Shown: positions 7,771 to 16,422, counted from the stretch's first letter. The stretch is DNA of 64,000 nt from Actinorhabdospora filicis (GCF_030269765.1 NZ_BSTX01000002.1:1025379-1089378), one strand, 5' to 3'. Notes: generated by a model from the sequence alone, not told the origin. A program made the numbers and translations.

Positions 7771-8745
7771 ATGACCGAGCACCACACCGACGAGGGTCGC
7801 GCCCAGGTGGCCGACGACCCCAGCGGCGGAGTGCTGGTCCGCATCCGCACGGCCCACGGCGAACTCACCGGAGCCCTGCGCAAGGTCGCCGAGCAGGTCC
7901 TGGCCGACCCCGCCGGCGCCGCCCGCTCCACCATCGTCGAGCTCGCCGAGCGCTCGGGCACCTCCCCGGCCACCATCACCCGCTTCTGCCGCGCCCTGGG
8001 CTTCGACGGCTACGCCGGGCTGCGCGTGGCCATCGCCACCGCCTCCGGGCGCGCGGCGGCCTCGGTGGGCTGGTCGGTCGACATCGGCCGCGACATCGAC
8101 CCCGGCGACTCCCTCGATCTGGTCCTGGGCAACGTCTTGTCGGCGGCGGTGGCCAGCATCCAGGACACCGCGGCCCTGCTGGACGTGGCCGCCGTGGCAC
8201 GCGCCGCCGAGGCCATCGCCGGAGCCTCCCGCGTCGACGTCTACGGCATCGGCGGCAGCGCCCTGGTGGGCGCCGAGTTCCAGTCGGGCCTGCACCGCAT
8301 CGGCATCCCGGTGTGGACCTGGCGGGAGGTCCACGACGGCCTCACCAGCGCGGCCCTGCTGTCGGAGGGCGACGTCGCGGTGGCCGTCTCGCATTCGGGG
8401 GCCACCGTGGAGACCATCGAGATGCTGGCCGAGGCCTCCAGCCACGGCGCGCTGACGGTGGCCGTCACCAGCTTCCCCGCCGCCCCCATCACCGACGTCG
8501 CCGACATCGTGCTGACCACCTGCACCCAGACCCGCAGCTTCCGCGCCGACGTCCTGGCCGCCCGCCACTCCCAGATGCTGGTCCTGGACCTGCTGTACGT
8601 GGCCGTGGCGCAACTGAACTTCCCCTGCACCAACACCTTCTTCGCCTCGACCTCGCGCGCGGTGGCCGCCCACCGCACCGACCGCGGCGCCACCGACACC
8701 GGTGAACGCCTCATAACCCGAGGCCCCGCGACGGCCGGCGCCTGA
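7771..8745 (+). CDS. RpiR/MurR family transcriptional regulator with SIS domain
   Basis: 324 residues. The N-terminal HTH_6 domain (residues about 20-95) includes the recognition region LAERSGTSPATITRFCRALG. The C-terminal SIS sugar-phosphate-binding domain (about 130-275) contains VYGIGGSALVGAEF and AVSHSGATVETIEML, the latter a typical phosphosugar loop. Regulators of this family sense sugar phosphates such as MurNAc-6-P or GlcNAc-6-P. It lies upstream of a SIS enzyme and the ngcEFG genes in the same orientation, so it probably controls them. A Ser/Thr-rich tail follows the SIS domain. Confidence 0.9.
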   Translation: MTEHHTDEGRAQVADDPSGGVLVRIRTAHGELTGALRKVAEQVLADPAGAARSTIVELAERSGTSPATITRFCRALGFDGYAGLRVAIATASGRAAASVGWSVDIGRDIDPGDSLDLVLGNVLSAAVASIQDTAALLDVAAVARAAEAIAGASRVDVYGIGGSALVGAEFQSGLHRIGIPVWTWREVHDGLTSAALLSEGDVAVAVSHSGATVETIEMLAEASSHGALTVAVTSFPAAPITDVADIVLTTCTQTRSFRADVLAARHSQMLVLDLLYVAVAQLNFPCTNTFFASTSRAVAAHRTDRGATDTGERLITRGPATAGA

Positions 8746-8809
8746 CCGCTTGTAACGTGCAACAGCCCTAACCGACCCCGCCAGACCCCGACACCGCGAA
8801 GGAGCGCAG

Positions 8810-9562
8810 ATGAGCGTCGACGCACACGCCTACGTCCAGGCCCTCAACGAGGTCCTCGCCGACGTCGTGGCCACCCAGGCCCAGGGCGTGACCCAGGCCG
8901 CCGGCCTCATCGCCGCCTCGCTGCGCGACAACGGCGTCCTGCAGGTCTTCGGCACCGGACATTCCGAGGCCCTGGCCATGGAACTGGCCGGGCGCGCCGG
9001 GGGACTGGTGCCCACCAACCGCATCGCCCTGCGCGACCTGGTCCTCATCGGCGGTGAGGACGCCTCCCTCCTGGAGAGCCCCCTCCTGGAACGCGACCCC
9101 GCCTACGCCCGCAAACTCTTCGCCCTCACCGGCGCCCGCCCCGGAGACGTGTTCGTCATCGCCTCCCAGTCGGGCATCAACGGCTCGATCGTGGAATTCG
9201 CCCTCGCGGTGGCCGAAGCCGGCCACCCGCTGATCGCGATCACCTCCGCCGACCACAGCTCCCGGGTCCCGGCCCGGCACCCCTCGGGCAAACGACTGCT
9301 CGACATCGCCGACGTCGTCCTGGACAACAGGGCACCGTACGGCGACGCGCTCCTGCCCCTGCCCACAGGCGGTGCGGTCTGCGCGGCCTCTTCCATCAGC
9401 GCCGCCCTACTGGCGCAGATGATCGTCGCCGAAGTAGTTCGGCGGCAGCTCGACGGCGGAGAGGTGCCACCCGTGTACCTCTCGGCCAACATCCCCGAAG
9501 GGGACGCACACAACAACACCATCGAGTCGCGGTACGCCGGACGCATCCGCCGCACCGCCTGA
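8810..9562 (+). CDS. SIS domain protein, UPF0309 family (amino-sugar phosphate enzyme)
   Basis: 250 residues forming a single SIS domain of the UPF0309 type. Motifs are VFGTGHSEALAMELAGRAGG (sugar-phosphate loop), VFVIASQSGINGSIVEFAL and IAITSADHSSRVPARHPSGK, followed by the C-terminal family segment IPEGDAHN. Residues that bind phosphosugars (Ser/Thr in GTGHSE and SQSG) are present. From memory, a Streptomyces relative in the GlcNAc regulon was reported to act on GlcNAc-6-phosphate (dehydration); that should be checked before transfer. It sits between the RpiR gene and ngcE, 25 nt before the latter, so it is likely part of the same operon. An ATG with GAAGGAGC upstream gives a clear start. 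Confidence 0.8.
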   Translation: MSVDAHAYVQALNEVLADVVATQAQGVTQAAGLIAASLRDNGVLQVFGTGHSEALAMELAGRAGGLVPTNRIALRDLVLIGGEDASLLESPLLERDPAYARKLFALTGARPGDVFVIASQSGINGSIVEFALAVAEAGHPLIAITSADHSSRVPARHPSGKRLLDIADVVLDNRAPYGDALLPLPTGGAVCAASSISAALLAQMIVAEVVRRQLDGGEVPPVYLSANIPEGDAHNNTIESRYAGRIRRTA

Positions 9563-9587
9563 CCCGAACCCCCAGGAGAGACACACC

Positions 9588-11027
9588 ATGGCAACCGAAA
9601 CCACCCCCAACGAGAGCGGCGAGGTCTCGCGCCGGTCCGTTCTCAAGACCTCCGCGGCGCTCGGCATGGCCGTCCCGGCCGCCGGGTTCCTCGCGGCGTG
9701 CGCCGGTGGCGGCAGCGACGACAAGGACGGCGTCGCCGCCGACAACACCAACGCCGAGAACCCCTTCAAGGTCGACGGCAAGAAGCCCCTTGAGGTCGTC
9801 GTCTTCAAGGGCGGCTACGGCGATGACTACGCCATCGCCCAGGAGGCCCTCTACAAGGCGAAGTTCCCCGAGTCGGCCATCAAGCACGCCGGCATCACCG
9901 ACATCCGCGCCGAGATCGGCCCGCGCTTCCAGTCCAAGACCCCGCCGGACGTCCTGGACAACTCCGGCGCGCAGCAGATCAACCACGCCGACCTGGCCAA
10001 CAACGGCCAGTACGCCGACCTGACCCCGCTGCTGGACGCCCCCTCCATCGACGACCCGGCCAAGAAGGTGCGCGACACCCTCCTGGGCGGCGTGGTCGAG
10101 CTGGGCACCTACAACGGCAAGTTCAACGTCCTGAACTACGGCTTCACCCTGTACGCCATCTGGTACAGCGGCAGCCTGTTCAAGGAGAAGGGCTGGACCG
10201 AGCCCAAGACCTGGACCGAGATGCTCGCCCTCTGCGAGAAGATCAAGGCCGCCGGTATCGCGCCGTGGACCTACACCGGTGTCCACCCGTACTACCTGTT
10301 CGACGTGCTCTTCACCCTCGCCGCCCGCCACGGCGGCAACGACGTTGTCAAGAACATCGACAACCTTGAGGCCAACGCCTGGAAGCACCCCTCGATCAAG
10401 CTCGCCCTGGAGGCCATGGTCTCGCTGAAGACCAAGGGCTACATCCTCGACGGCTCCGAGGGCCTGGACCACCGCCAGTCCCAGGCGCGCTTCATCAAGA
10501 AGGACGCGGCGTTCATCCCGGTCGGCTCCTGGCTGGAGAACGAGGAGAAGGACCTCCTCGCCGCCGACCCGGGCTTCGACCTGAAGTGCATGATCGTGCC
10601 CGCCCTGGACGGCTCGACCAACCCCAACGCGGTCTGGGCCGCCCCGGGTGAGGGCTTCGCCGTCCCGCAGGACGCCAAGAACCGCGAAGGCGGCATGGAG
10701 TACCTGCGCATCATGCTGTCGGCCAAGGGCCGCGAGGCGTTCTCCGCCAAGACCTCCTCGCTGACCGTGGTCGCCGGCAAGTCCGAGGGCATGCCCGACA
10801 CCCCCGGTGTCCGCGCCGTCCAGGAGGCCCTCAAGACCACCGCCTCGGCCGCCTACCCGTTCAAGTTCGACGAGTGGTACGCCAACGCCAGCAAGGGCAT
10901 CATCCGTCCCAAGCTCGGTGAGGTCATGGCCGGCCGCCTGAGCCCGGACGAGTTCATCACCATCGCCCAGAAGGCCGCCGACGACATCAAGGCCGACTCC
11001 TCCATCCAGAAGCAGCACCGCAACTAG
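9588..11027 (+). CDS. ngcE: NgcE-type GlcNAc/chitobiose-binding lipoprotein
   Basis: 479 residues. The signal peptide has twin Arg (SRRSVLKTSAALGMAVP) and the lipobox is FLAAC, so it is exported and lipid-anchored. The mature domain is a family 1 extracellular solute-binding protein: EVVVFKGGYGDDYA, TPPDVLDNSGAQQ, PWTYTGVHPYYLFD, PVGSWLENEEKD and AAPGEGFAVP match the NgcE group that binds N-acetylglucosamine and N,N'-diacetylchitobiose in Streptomyces. The ATG follows CAGGAGAG at good spacing. The permeases follow after 21 nt. It is clearly paralogous to the protein at 5940. Confidence 0.9.
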   Translation: MATETTPNESGEVSRRSVLKTSAALGMAVPAAGFLAACAGGGSDDKDGVAADNTNAENPFKVDGKKPLEVVVFKGGYGDDYAIAQEALYKAKFPESAIKHAGITDIRAEIGPRFQSKTPPDVLDNSGAQQINHADLANNGQYADLTPLLDAPSIDDPAKKVRDTLLGGVVELGTYNGKFNVLNYGFTLYAIWYSGSLFKEKGWTEPKTWTEMLALCEKIKAAGIAPWTYTGVHPYYLFDVLFTLAARHGGNDVVKNIDNLEANAWKHPSIKLALEAMVSLKTKGYILDGSEGLDHRQSQARFIKKDAAFIPVGSWLENEEKDLLAADPGFDLKCMIVPALDGSTNPNAVWAAPGEGFAVPQDAKNREGGMEYLRIMLSAKGREAFSAKTSSLTVVAGKSEGMPDTPGVRAVQEALKTTASAAYPFKFDEWYANASKGIIRPKLGEVMAGRLSPDEFITIAQKAADDIKADSSIQKQHRN

Positions 11028-11048
11028 GCCGGTCAGGGGACCACGATC

Positions 11049-12026
11049 ATGAGTGACACCGCGAAAGTGAGCGCGCCGCCGCGCCGGCGCAAAAGCGCCT
11101 CGAAACGACGCGCGAACTGGTTCGTCGCGTCGTTCCTGGTGCTGCCGGTGGCGCTGTACCTCATCCTGGTGCTGTCGCCGTTCGCGCAGGCCTTCCAGTT
11201 CTCCATGACGAACTGGAACGGGACCAACCCCGACTACAAGTTCGTGGGCCTGGAGAACTTCAAGAAGCTCTTCACCAGCGACCTGTACTCGGTGTACCTG
11301 ATCCCGGCGCTCAAGCACAACGCGATCATGCTGATCGTGGTCCCCCTCGCCGTCATCGCCCTGGCTCTCTTCTTCGCGTTCATGCTGAACGTCGGCGGAA
11401 AGAGCCGGGGCGGCCGGATGCGCGGCGTCGGCGGCTCGGCCTTCTACAAGATCCTCTTCTTCTTCCCGCAGGTCCTGTCGGTGGTCATGATCGGCATCCT
11501 GTGGCAGGCGATCTACCGCTCCGACGAGTACGGCCTGCTCAACGCCCTGCTCGCGATCTTCGGCGTGCCCCTCAAGTCCAGCGGCTGGGTATCCGACCCC
11601 AGCCTCGTGCTGGTCATGGTCATGATCGTCATGGTGTGGAGCTCGGTCGGGTTTTACATGGTCTACTTCTCCTCGGCGATGGCCTCCATCCCCGCCGAGA
11701 TCTACGAAGCGGCCATGATCGACGGCTCCAGCCGCGTCCAGACCTTCTTCAAGATCACCCTCCCGCTGCTGTTCGACTCCATCCGCACCGCCTGGATCTA
11801 CCTGGGCATCATCGCCCTGGACGGCTTCGCGCTGGTGTTCATCATGACCCCGCAGCAGGGCGGCCCCGACCACGGCAGCGAGGTCATGGGCGGCGTGATG
11901 TACAACTTCTTCTCCAACGGACAGGCCGCCATGGCCTGCGCCGTGGGCGTGATCCTGTTCTTCTTCACGCTCACCCTGATGGCCCTGTCGATGCGGCTGA
12001 CCCGCCGCGAGAACGTGGAACTGTAG
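11049..12026 (+). CDS. ngcF: NgcF-type ABC sugar permease
   Basis: 325 residues with six predicted membrane helices, starting with WFVASFLVLPVALYLILVLS. The inner-membrane permease signature (EAA loop) is EIYEAAMIDGSSRVQTFFKI, which contacts the ATPase subunit. The family is MalF/UgpA-like. The N terminus is basic (APPRRRKSASKRR). It lies between ngcE (21 nt upstream) and the second permease (16 nt downstream), the standard E-F-G order. It forms the channel with the next gene. No ATPase gene is present in the window, as expected if the shared MsiK-type ATPase is encoded elsewhere. Confidence 0.9.
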   Translation: MSDTAKVSAPPRRRKSASKRRANWFVASFLVLPVALYLILVLSPFAQAFQFSMTNWNGTNPDYKFVGLENFKKLFTSDLYSVYLIPALKHNAIMLIVVPLAVIALALFFAFMLNVGGKSRGGRMRGVGGSAFYKILFFFPQVLSVVMIGILWQAIYRSDEYGLLNALLAIFGVPLKSSGWVSDPSLVLVMVMIVMVWSSVGFYMVYFSSAMASIPAEIYEAAMIDGSSRVQTFFKITLPLLFDSIRTAWIYLGIIALDGFALVFIMTPQQGGPDHGSEVMGGVMYNFFSNGQAAMACAVGVILFFFTLTLMALSMRLTRRENVEL

Positions 12027-12042
12027 GAAAGGGGCCAGGTAC

Positions 12043-12942
12043 ATGGCGACCACCACCCAGAACCCGGCTCCGGCGGCCACCACCGCCGAGCCCAAGGGCA
12101 AGCGCGGCATCAAGAGCACCGGCGGCGTGATGCGCGTCTTCTCCCACGGATTCCTCGCCCTGTGGGCGGCGATGATCATCCTGCCCCTGCTGTGGATGAT
12201 CCTGACCTCCCTCAAGAGCAACGACGAGGTCTTCGCCAACCCGCTGGGCCTGCCCTCCAGCCTCCACTTCGAGAACTTCGGCCGCGCGTGGGAGAAGGCC
12301 GGCATCGGCGGCTTCTTCGTCAACACCATCGTCGTGGTCGGCGGCGGCGTCTTCTTCACCATGGCCCTGGGCTCCATGGCCGCCTACGTCCTGGCCCGCT
12401 ACCAGTTCCGCGGCAACAGGTTCTTCTTCTACCTGTTCGTCTCCGGCATGATGTTCCCGGTGTTCCTGGCCCTGGTGCCACTGCACTCGATCATGGACTC
12501 GGTGGGCCTGCTGGACACCAAGTACGGCCTGATCATGGTCTATGTGGCCTACTCGCTGCCGTTCACGGTGTTCTTCCTGACCTCGTTCTTCAAGACCCTC
12601 CCGCACGGGGTCGCCGAGGCCGCCATGATCGACGGCGCCGGCCACTACCGGCTGTTCTTCCAGGTCATGCTGCCCATGGCCAAGCCCGGCATCATCTCCA
12701 TCGCCATCTTCAACGTCATCGGCCAGTGGAACCAGTTCCTGCTGCCCCTGGTGCTGATGCCCAGCGAGGAGAACAACGTCTTGACCCAGGGCATCGCCAA
12801 CATCGCCGTCAAGGAACGCTACGACCCCGACTTCACCGCGCTGATGGCCTCCATGGTCATCGCCATGGTCCCGATCCTGATCGCCTACACGATCTTCCAG
12901 CGCCAGATCCAGGCGGGCATGACCGCCGGCGCCCTGAAGTAA
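12043..12942 (+). CDS. ngcG: NgcG-type ABC sugar permease
   Basis: 299 residues, MalG/UgpE-like, with six membrane helices. The first is FLALWAAMIILPLLWMILTS, followed by the family's periplasmic LKSNDEVFANPLGLP segment. The EAA loop is GVAEAAMIDGAGHYRLFFQV. An extended hydrophilic N terminus (about 35 residues, Pro/Ala/Lys) precedes the first helix. It is the last gene of the transporter operon, followed by two strong hairpins. It pairs with NgcF to import the amino sugar bound by the NgcE proteins. Confidence 0.9.
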   Translation: MATTTQNPAPAATTAEPKGKRGIKSTGGVMRVFSHGFLALWAAMIILPLLWMILTSLKSNDEVFANPLGLPSSLHFENFGRAWEKAGIGGFFVNTIVVVGGGVFFTMALGSMAAYVLARYQFRGNRFFFYLFVSGMMFPVFLALVPLHSIMDSVGLLDTKYGLIMVYVAYSLPFTVFFLTSFFKTLPHGVAEAAMIDGAGHYRLFFQVMLPMAKPGIISIAIFNVIGQWNQFLLPLVLMPSEENNVLTQGIANIAVKERYDPDFTALMASMVIAMVPILIAYTIFQRQIQAGMTAGALK

Positions 12943-12963
12943 CGGGTAGCGCCCACGGGACTC

Positions 12964-13008
12964 GGTGGTGCCGGGGCGGCCGCTGTGGAGGGCCGCCCCG
13001 GCACCACC
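12964..13008. terminator. 18-bp perfect inverted repeat after ngcG
   Basis: An 18-bp perfect arm GGTGGTGCCGGGGCGGCC pairs with its complement at 12991-13008 across a 9-base loop. There is no T-run, but the stem is very stable. It is the first of two hairpins separating ngcG from the convergent gene. Confidence 0.7.
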
Positions 13009-13026
13009 GAACACCCCACACGCCGC

Positions 13027-13060
13027 AAAGGCCCCCACCGGGCATCCGGTGGGGGCCTTT
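13027..13060. terminator. Bidirectional Rho-independent terminator
   Basis: Perfect 15-bp stem AAAGGCCCCCACCGG with a GCAT loop and TTT at the 3' side. The AAA/TTT edges make it usable for both ngcG and the convergent acyltransferase gene ending at 13076. Confidence 0.85.
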
Positions 13061-13075
13061 CAGGCGTTGCGGCGG

Positions 13076-14164
13076 CTAGAGGGCCACGGTGGTGAACGGC
13101 GACTCGCAGGGCGGACCGGCGGTGTAGGACACCGCAGGAGCGTCCAGGTCCAGGATCACCCCCAGCGCGGTGTGCACCCGCAGGTGCTCCGGCTGCGAGG
13201 GCAGCGGGTGGCGGCACAGCGCGTTGACGCCGTTCTCGTGATCGCGCAGCTTCGCCTCGATCTCATCGAGTGCCACCGGACCGTCCCCGAGCAGCGTCTC
13301 CAGGCGCTCATGGCGGTCGAAGGTCGTCGGCGGCCACGTCCGCCACGTCTCGGTCACCCCCAGCACCGCCGGATCCACGAAGTGGTTGGCGTGGACCAGG
13401 ACCCGCTCGGTGCGCAGGACGCGCGCGCCCTTGGGCGACAGCTCCACATCGGCCACGCCACCCCGGTCGCCCAGCATGAAGTTCGCCGAGCAGGACACCT
13501 CACCGGCCTCGGCGCCCTCGGTGACCGCCGCGATCGCCCCGGCCAGGTCTGGGGCGTGCAGGGCCCGCCAGGTCCGCAGGTGGAACGGCAGCCCACCGCG
13601 CTCCCAGGAGTCGGTGTCACTGGTCAGCCCGTTGACGCACAGGCCCACACCGGCGTCGTTGACGCCGATCTTCACCCCGGCGATACCGGCCTCGGTCAGG
13701 CCCAGGATCGTGCGGCCCTCCTCCTCCACCCGCAGCAGGGCGCAGCGCACACCGGGGAACCAGTCCCAGTTCTGCCCGATGCGCGCCACCCCGTCACCGG
13801 AGGCGGCCCGGGTCACCCCGAAGGAGGTGCACTCGCCGACGTCGGTGCGCCCGGCGGCACTCCAGGCGCTGTAGAGGATCTCGTAGCGGGCGTTGAGAAC
13901 GGCGATGTCGATCAGCGGCAGCCCGGAGCCCTCGGCGATGCCGTCCATCATGGCGCGGTAGGCGGGGTCGGCGGCGGTGAACACGTCCAGGTACAACCCG
14001 GCGCGCTCGGCGACCTGCTCACCGGTCAGGCCCGCGTCGTCGCGCAGCCGGGCCCGGTACATCGCCACGTTGGCGGCGATGTCGCCGGCGAGTTCGCGGC
14101 CGTGGGTCAGGCCCTGTTGGTGGGGGGTGCCGGTGAGGGTGAGATGGGGCAGGGGGGTGTTCAT
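13076..14164 (-). CDS. C45/AAT-type N-terminal nucleophile hydrolase or acyltransferase
   Basis: 362 residues resembling acyl-CoA:6-aminopenicillanic-acid acyltransferase and acid-ceramidase-like (peptidase C45) Ntn enzymes. Landmarks are THGRELAGDIAANVAMYRAR near the N terminus, the presumed autoprocessing site VGE|CTSFGV with nucleophile Cys112, RIGQNWDW, GLTEAGIAGVKIGVN and ALCRHP near the end. Family members usually have Gly or Asp before the Cys; here it is Glu111. The family hydrolyses or forms amides; the substrate is unknown, and it is not evidence for penicillin synthesis. The ATG at 14164 was chosen because the family alignment begins there. The next gene upstream ends 11 nt away on the same strand. 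Confidence 0.8.
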   Translation of the reverse strand: MNTPLPHLTLTGTPHQQGLTHGRELAGDIAANVAMYRARLRDDAGLTGEQVAERAGLYLDVFTAADPAYRAMMDGIAEGSGLPLIDIAVLNARYEILYSAWSAAGRTDVGECTSFGVTRAASGDGVARIGQNWDWFPGVRCALLRVEEEGRTILGLTEAGIAGVKIGVNDAGVGLCVNGLTSDTDSWERGGLPFHLRTWRALHAPDLAGAIAAVTEGAEAGEVSCSANFMLGDRGGVADVELSPKGARVLRTERVLVHANHFVDPAVLGVTETWRTWPPTTFDRHERLETLLGDGPVALDEIEAKLRDHENGVNALCRHPLPSQPEHLRVHTALGVILDLDAPAVSYTAGPPCESPFTTVAL

Positions 14165-14175
14165 GGCGGCCAGTC

Positions 14176-15183
14176 TTACACGGTGAGGGCCTGCATCACC
14201 TCGTCGTATCGTCCCGTCCACCATTGCAGGAGGGCGGCCTGCCCGGCCAGGAGGTGGTCGGAGGCGGTGTTCTTGCGCAGGTAGTGCCACTCCACGATCC
14301 AGTTCTCGGTGAGGCGTTCCCACCACAGGCGGTGGATGCCGTCGGCGATGGCCTGGGGACCGATGTCGTATGTGGAGCGGTATCCGGCGATGAAGGCCGC
14401 GGCGCGTTCGATGTCGATGCCGCGTTCGTCGCCGTAGGTGAAGAAGAAGCTGGCGGCGCGCACGAGTTCGCGGGAGTAGGGGCCTACGCGCAGGCGGTCC
14501 CAGTCCAGGACGGCGATGACCTGGTCGCTGCGGTCGAGCAGGACGTTGTGGGGGTGGAAGTCGCCGTGGATGTAGCCGGCCATGGTGGTGGGGATGGGCG
14601 GGGGGAAGCGGTCGGCCAGGCGCAGCAGCATGCCGCGTTTCATGCGCAGGGTGCGTTCGGCCAGGCGGTCGAAGTCGGTGTTGGTGGAGCGGTTCTCCAC
14701 CACGTCCAGCAGGCGGTCGATGTTGGCGAGGGCGGCGATGGCCGTCTGGGCCTGCGATTGGTAGGGCGCCGGGCGGGTGGGGAGGGTGTGGCGCAGGGTG
14801 GCGTGGATGCGGCCGAGGGTGGCGCCCAGTTCGGTGACGCGCTCGAAGGTCATCGACAGGCCCGAGCGGTGGACGCCGGTGATCCAGGGGAAGAGGCCGT
14901 ACTCGTGCCCGGCGACCAGGATGGTCTCGGAGTCGTAGCGGGTGGGCACCGGCAGGGGGACCGGGACGCCGACCTGGGCCAGGGAGCGCAGGACGCGGTG
15001 CTGGAAGGCCAGCTGGGGGCCGCGGACGTCCAGGAAGAGTTTGAGGACGTAGGAGCCGGTGTCGGTGTCGACGCGCCAGTTCTTGTTCATCATGCCGGTG
15101 GCGACCCGGCCGATCTTGGTCACCTGGCCGATCCGCCATTGGGCCACGACTGTCGCCGGTGGCGGCGGGGAGGTCAACACCAT
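14176..15183 (-). CDS. APH/choline-kinase-fold phosphotransferase
   Basis: 335 residues with the aminoglycoside-phosphotransferase (homoserine kinase II/choline kinase) fold. The N-lobe has GMMNKNWRVDTDTGSYVLKL with the ATP-binding Lys. The catalytic loop is GYIHGDFHPHNVLL and the metal-binding loop VIAVLDWDRLRVGP. The ATG at 15183 (MVLTSPPPPATVVAQW) begins the conserved domain; upstream sequence in frame is Arg/Pro-rich and unlike protein. It is oriented with the acyltransferase 11 nt downstream and could be co-transcribed. The substrate cannot be predicted; fructosamine, homoserine or antibiotic kinase activities are all possible. Confidence 0.8.
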   Translation of the reverse strand: MVLTSPPPPATVVAQWRIGQVTKIGRVATGMMNKNWRVDTDTGSYVLKLFLDVRGPQLAFQHRVLRSLAQVGVPVPLPVPTRYDSETILVAGHEYGLFPWITGVHRSGLSMTFERVTELGATLGRIHATLRHTLPTRPAPYQSQAQTAIAALANIDRLLDVVENRSTNTDFDRLAERTLRMKRGMLLRLADRFPPPIPTTMAGYIHGDFHPHNVLLDRSDQVIAVLDWDRLRVGPYSRELVRAASFFFTYGDERGIDIERAAAFIAGYRSTYDIGPQAIADGIHRLWWERLTENWIVEWHYLRKNTASDHLLAGQAALLQWWTGRYDEVMQALTV

Positions 15184-15266
15184 GGGTTCACGGTATTCGG
15201 TCCCGGCGCGGGTGCGCGCACCGGTGGGCCCGGCGCGTACGCGGGCGCGCCGGGCTTGTCGGGGTA

Positions 15267-15923
15267 TCAGGCGAGATCGTCGTCGTCTTCGGCGAGGATG
15301 CGGTAAAGACCCCGTCGGGTTTCGGCGAGCAGGGCGCGGGCCTTGTCGATCTGGGTGGGCCCGCCGGCGGTGGCGACCTGTTCGGCGGCGGTGACGACCT
15401 GGCCGACCAGGCGGCGGTATTCCACGGCCTCGTCGTCGACGTTGGACTGGAGGTTGTCCCAGGGGCCGCGCAGGCGGTCGGGGTTCTCCGCGGCGTAGCG
15501 GTTGCCGGCCTCGGTGAGTTCGAAGGTGCGTTTGCCGTCGATGTCGACGGCGCGGACCAGTCCCTCGTCCTCCATCTGCTGGAGGGCGGGGTAGATGGAG
15601 CCGGGGCTGGGGCGCCACATGCCGCCGGAGCGGCTGGCCAGTTCCTGGATGAGCTGGTAGCCGTTGCGGGGTTCTTCGGTGAGCAGGCCCAGGATGGCCG
15701 ATCGCACGTCGCCGCGGCGCATGCGGGTGCGGCCGCGGTGGGGGCCGGGTCCGCCGAAGGGCCAGTGGCCGGAGCCGGGCGGGAAGCCCATTGGCGGGGG
15801 ACCCGGCGGTGGTGGCGGGATGGGGGGCACGGGGGGGATGAAGCCGTGGTCGTCGTGGCGGTGCGGGCGGCGTCCGCGGTGGTGGCGGCGGCCTTGTTCG
15901 TCGTTGAACCAGTGGTCGTTCAT
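15267..15923 (-). CDS. PadR family transcriptional regulator with His/Pro-rich N-terminal extension
   Basis: 218 residues. The first 75 residues are a His-, Arg- and Pro-rich low-complexity arm (HHRGRRPHRHDDHGF, then runs of Pro and GPPPMG). The PadR winged helix follows (DVRSAILGLLTEEPRNGYQL, GGMWRPSPGSIYPALQQMED, GLVRAVDIDG). The C terminus is helical, as in PadR-s proteins. The ATG at 15923 has GGGAG upstream and lies downstream of an AT-rich promoter. PadR proteins repress detoxification or transport genes; no such target is adjacent, so it may act on itself or elsewhere. The His-rich arm hints at metal binding, which is speculative. Confidence 0.85.
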   Translation of the reverse strand: MNDHWFNDEQGRRHHRGRRPHRHDDHGFIPPVPPIPPPPPGPPPMGFPPGSGHWPFGGPGPHRGRTRMRRGDVRSAILGLLTEEPRNGYQLIQELASRSGGMWRPSPGSIYPALQQMEDEGLVRAVDIDGKRTFELTEAGNRYAAENPDRLRGPWDNLQSNVDDEAVEYRRLVGQVVTAAEQVATAGGPTQIDKARALLAETRRGLYRILAEDDDDLA

Positions 15924-15951
15924 GATGGACTCCCTCTCTCGTCGTAAGTTA

Positions 15952-15980
15952 AAGATATATCGAAACTGTTCTGTTCGCAA
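15952..15980 (-). promoter_or_regulatory. Promoter for the PadR gene, with GATATATC palindrome
   Basis: Read on the minus strand: TTGCGA, 17-base spacer, TATCTT. The -10 overlaps a GATATATC palindrome at 15954-15961, a possible repressor site in an otherwise GC-rich region. Confidence 0.55.
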
Positions 15981-16113
15981 GTTGGGCGGCACCGCGTGCC
16001 ACACGGTCACGGGTATGGGCCCGTTCGTGCCACCGGCACGCTCCGTCGCGGCGCGCTCGCACGTCCGCCCGGTCGATGCCCGGTGTGGCACGAGGGCTCT
16101 ACCGTCGGTGTCC

Positions 16114-16314
16114 ATGAGCTATGACCAGTACGGCGGCGGCTACACCCCCGACCGCTCCAAGGTGACCGTCTCGGCCGGCACCGCCTTCAAGATCGGGTTC
16201 TTCGGCGCCTTCGGCGCGGCCGTCGCCTGGATCCTCGTCTCCATCGTCTTTCTCATCATCGGCGCGATACTGGCCGCCGCCGGACTCGGCTTCGCCGGAG
16301 ATCTCTTTCACTGA
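16114..16314 (+). CDS. Small hypothetical membrane protein (66 aa)
   Basis: A hydrophilic, Tyr/Gly-rich start (MSYDQYGGGYTPDRSK) is followed by one or two hydrophobic stretches (IGFFGAFGAAVAWILVSIVF and LIIGAILAAAGLG). The size and layout are typical of small actinobacterial membrane proteins with no assigned role. Codon use is normal for the genome. It is divergent from the PadR gene, which could be its regulator. The start is chosen at the first ATG of the coherent reading frame. Confidence 0.6.
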   Translation: MSYDQYGGGYTPDRSKVTVSAGTAFKIGFFGAFGAAVAWILVSIVFLIIGAILAAAGLGFAGDLFH

Positions 16315-16402
16315 CCCCGACCAACAGATGACCAGCCAGGACCACCCGGACCCGACGCACGAGCCGTTCGTCTGGTTCCGCTGACCGGATGGCGTATCCT
16401 GT

Positions 16403-16422
16403 TGTGGCGTAAAGACGCCACA
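16403..16422. promoter_or_regulatory. Perfect inverted repeat upstream of the subtilase gene
   Basis: Arms TGTGGCGT and ACGCCACA (8 bp each) separated by AAAG, about 108 bases before the GTG start of the protease. It could be an operator or a leader hairpin. Confidence 0.5.
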
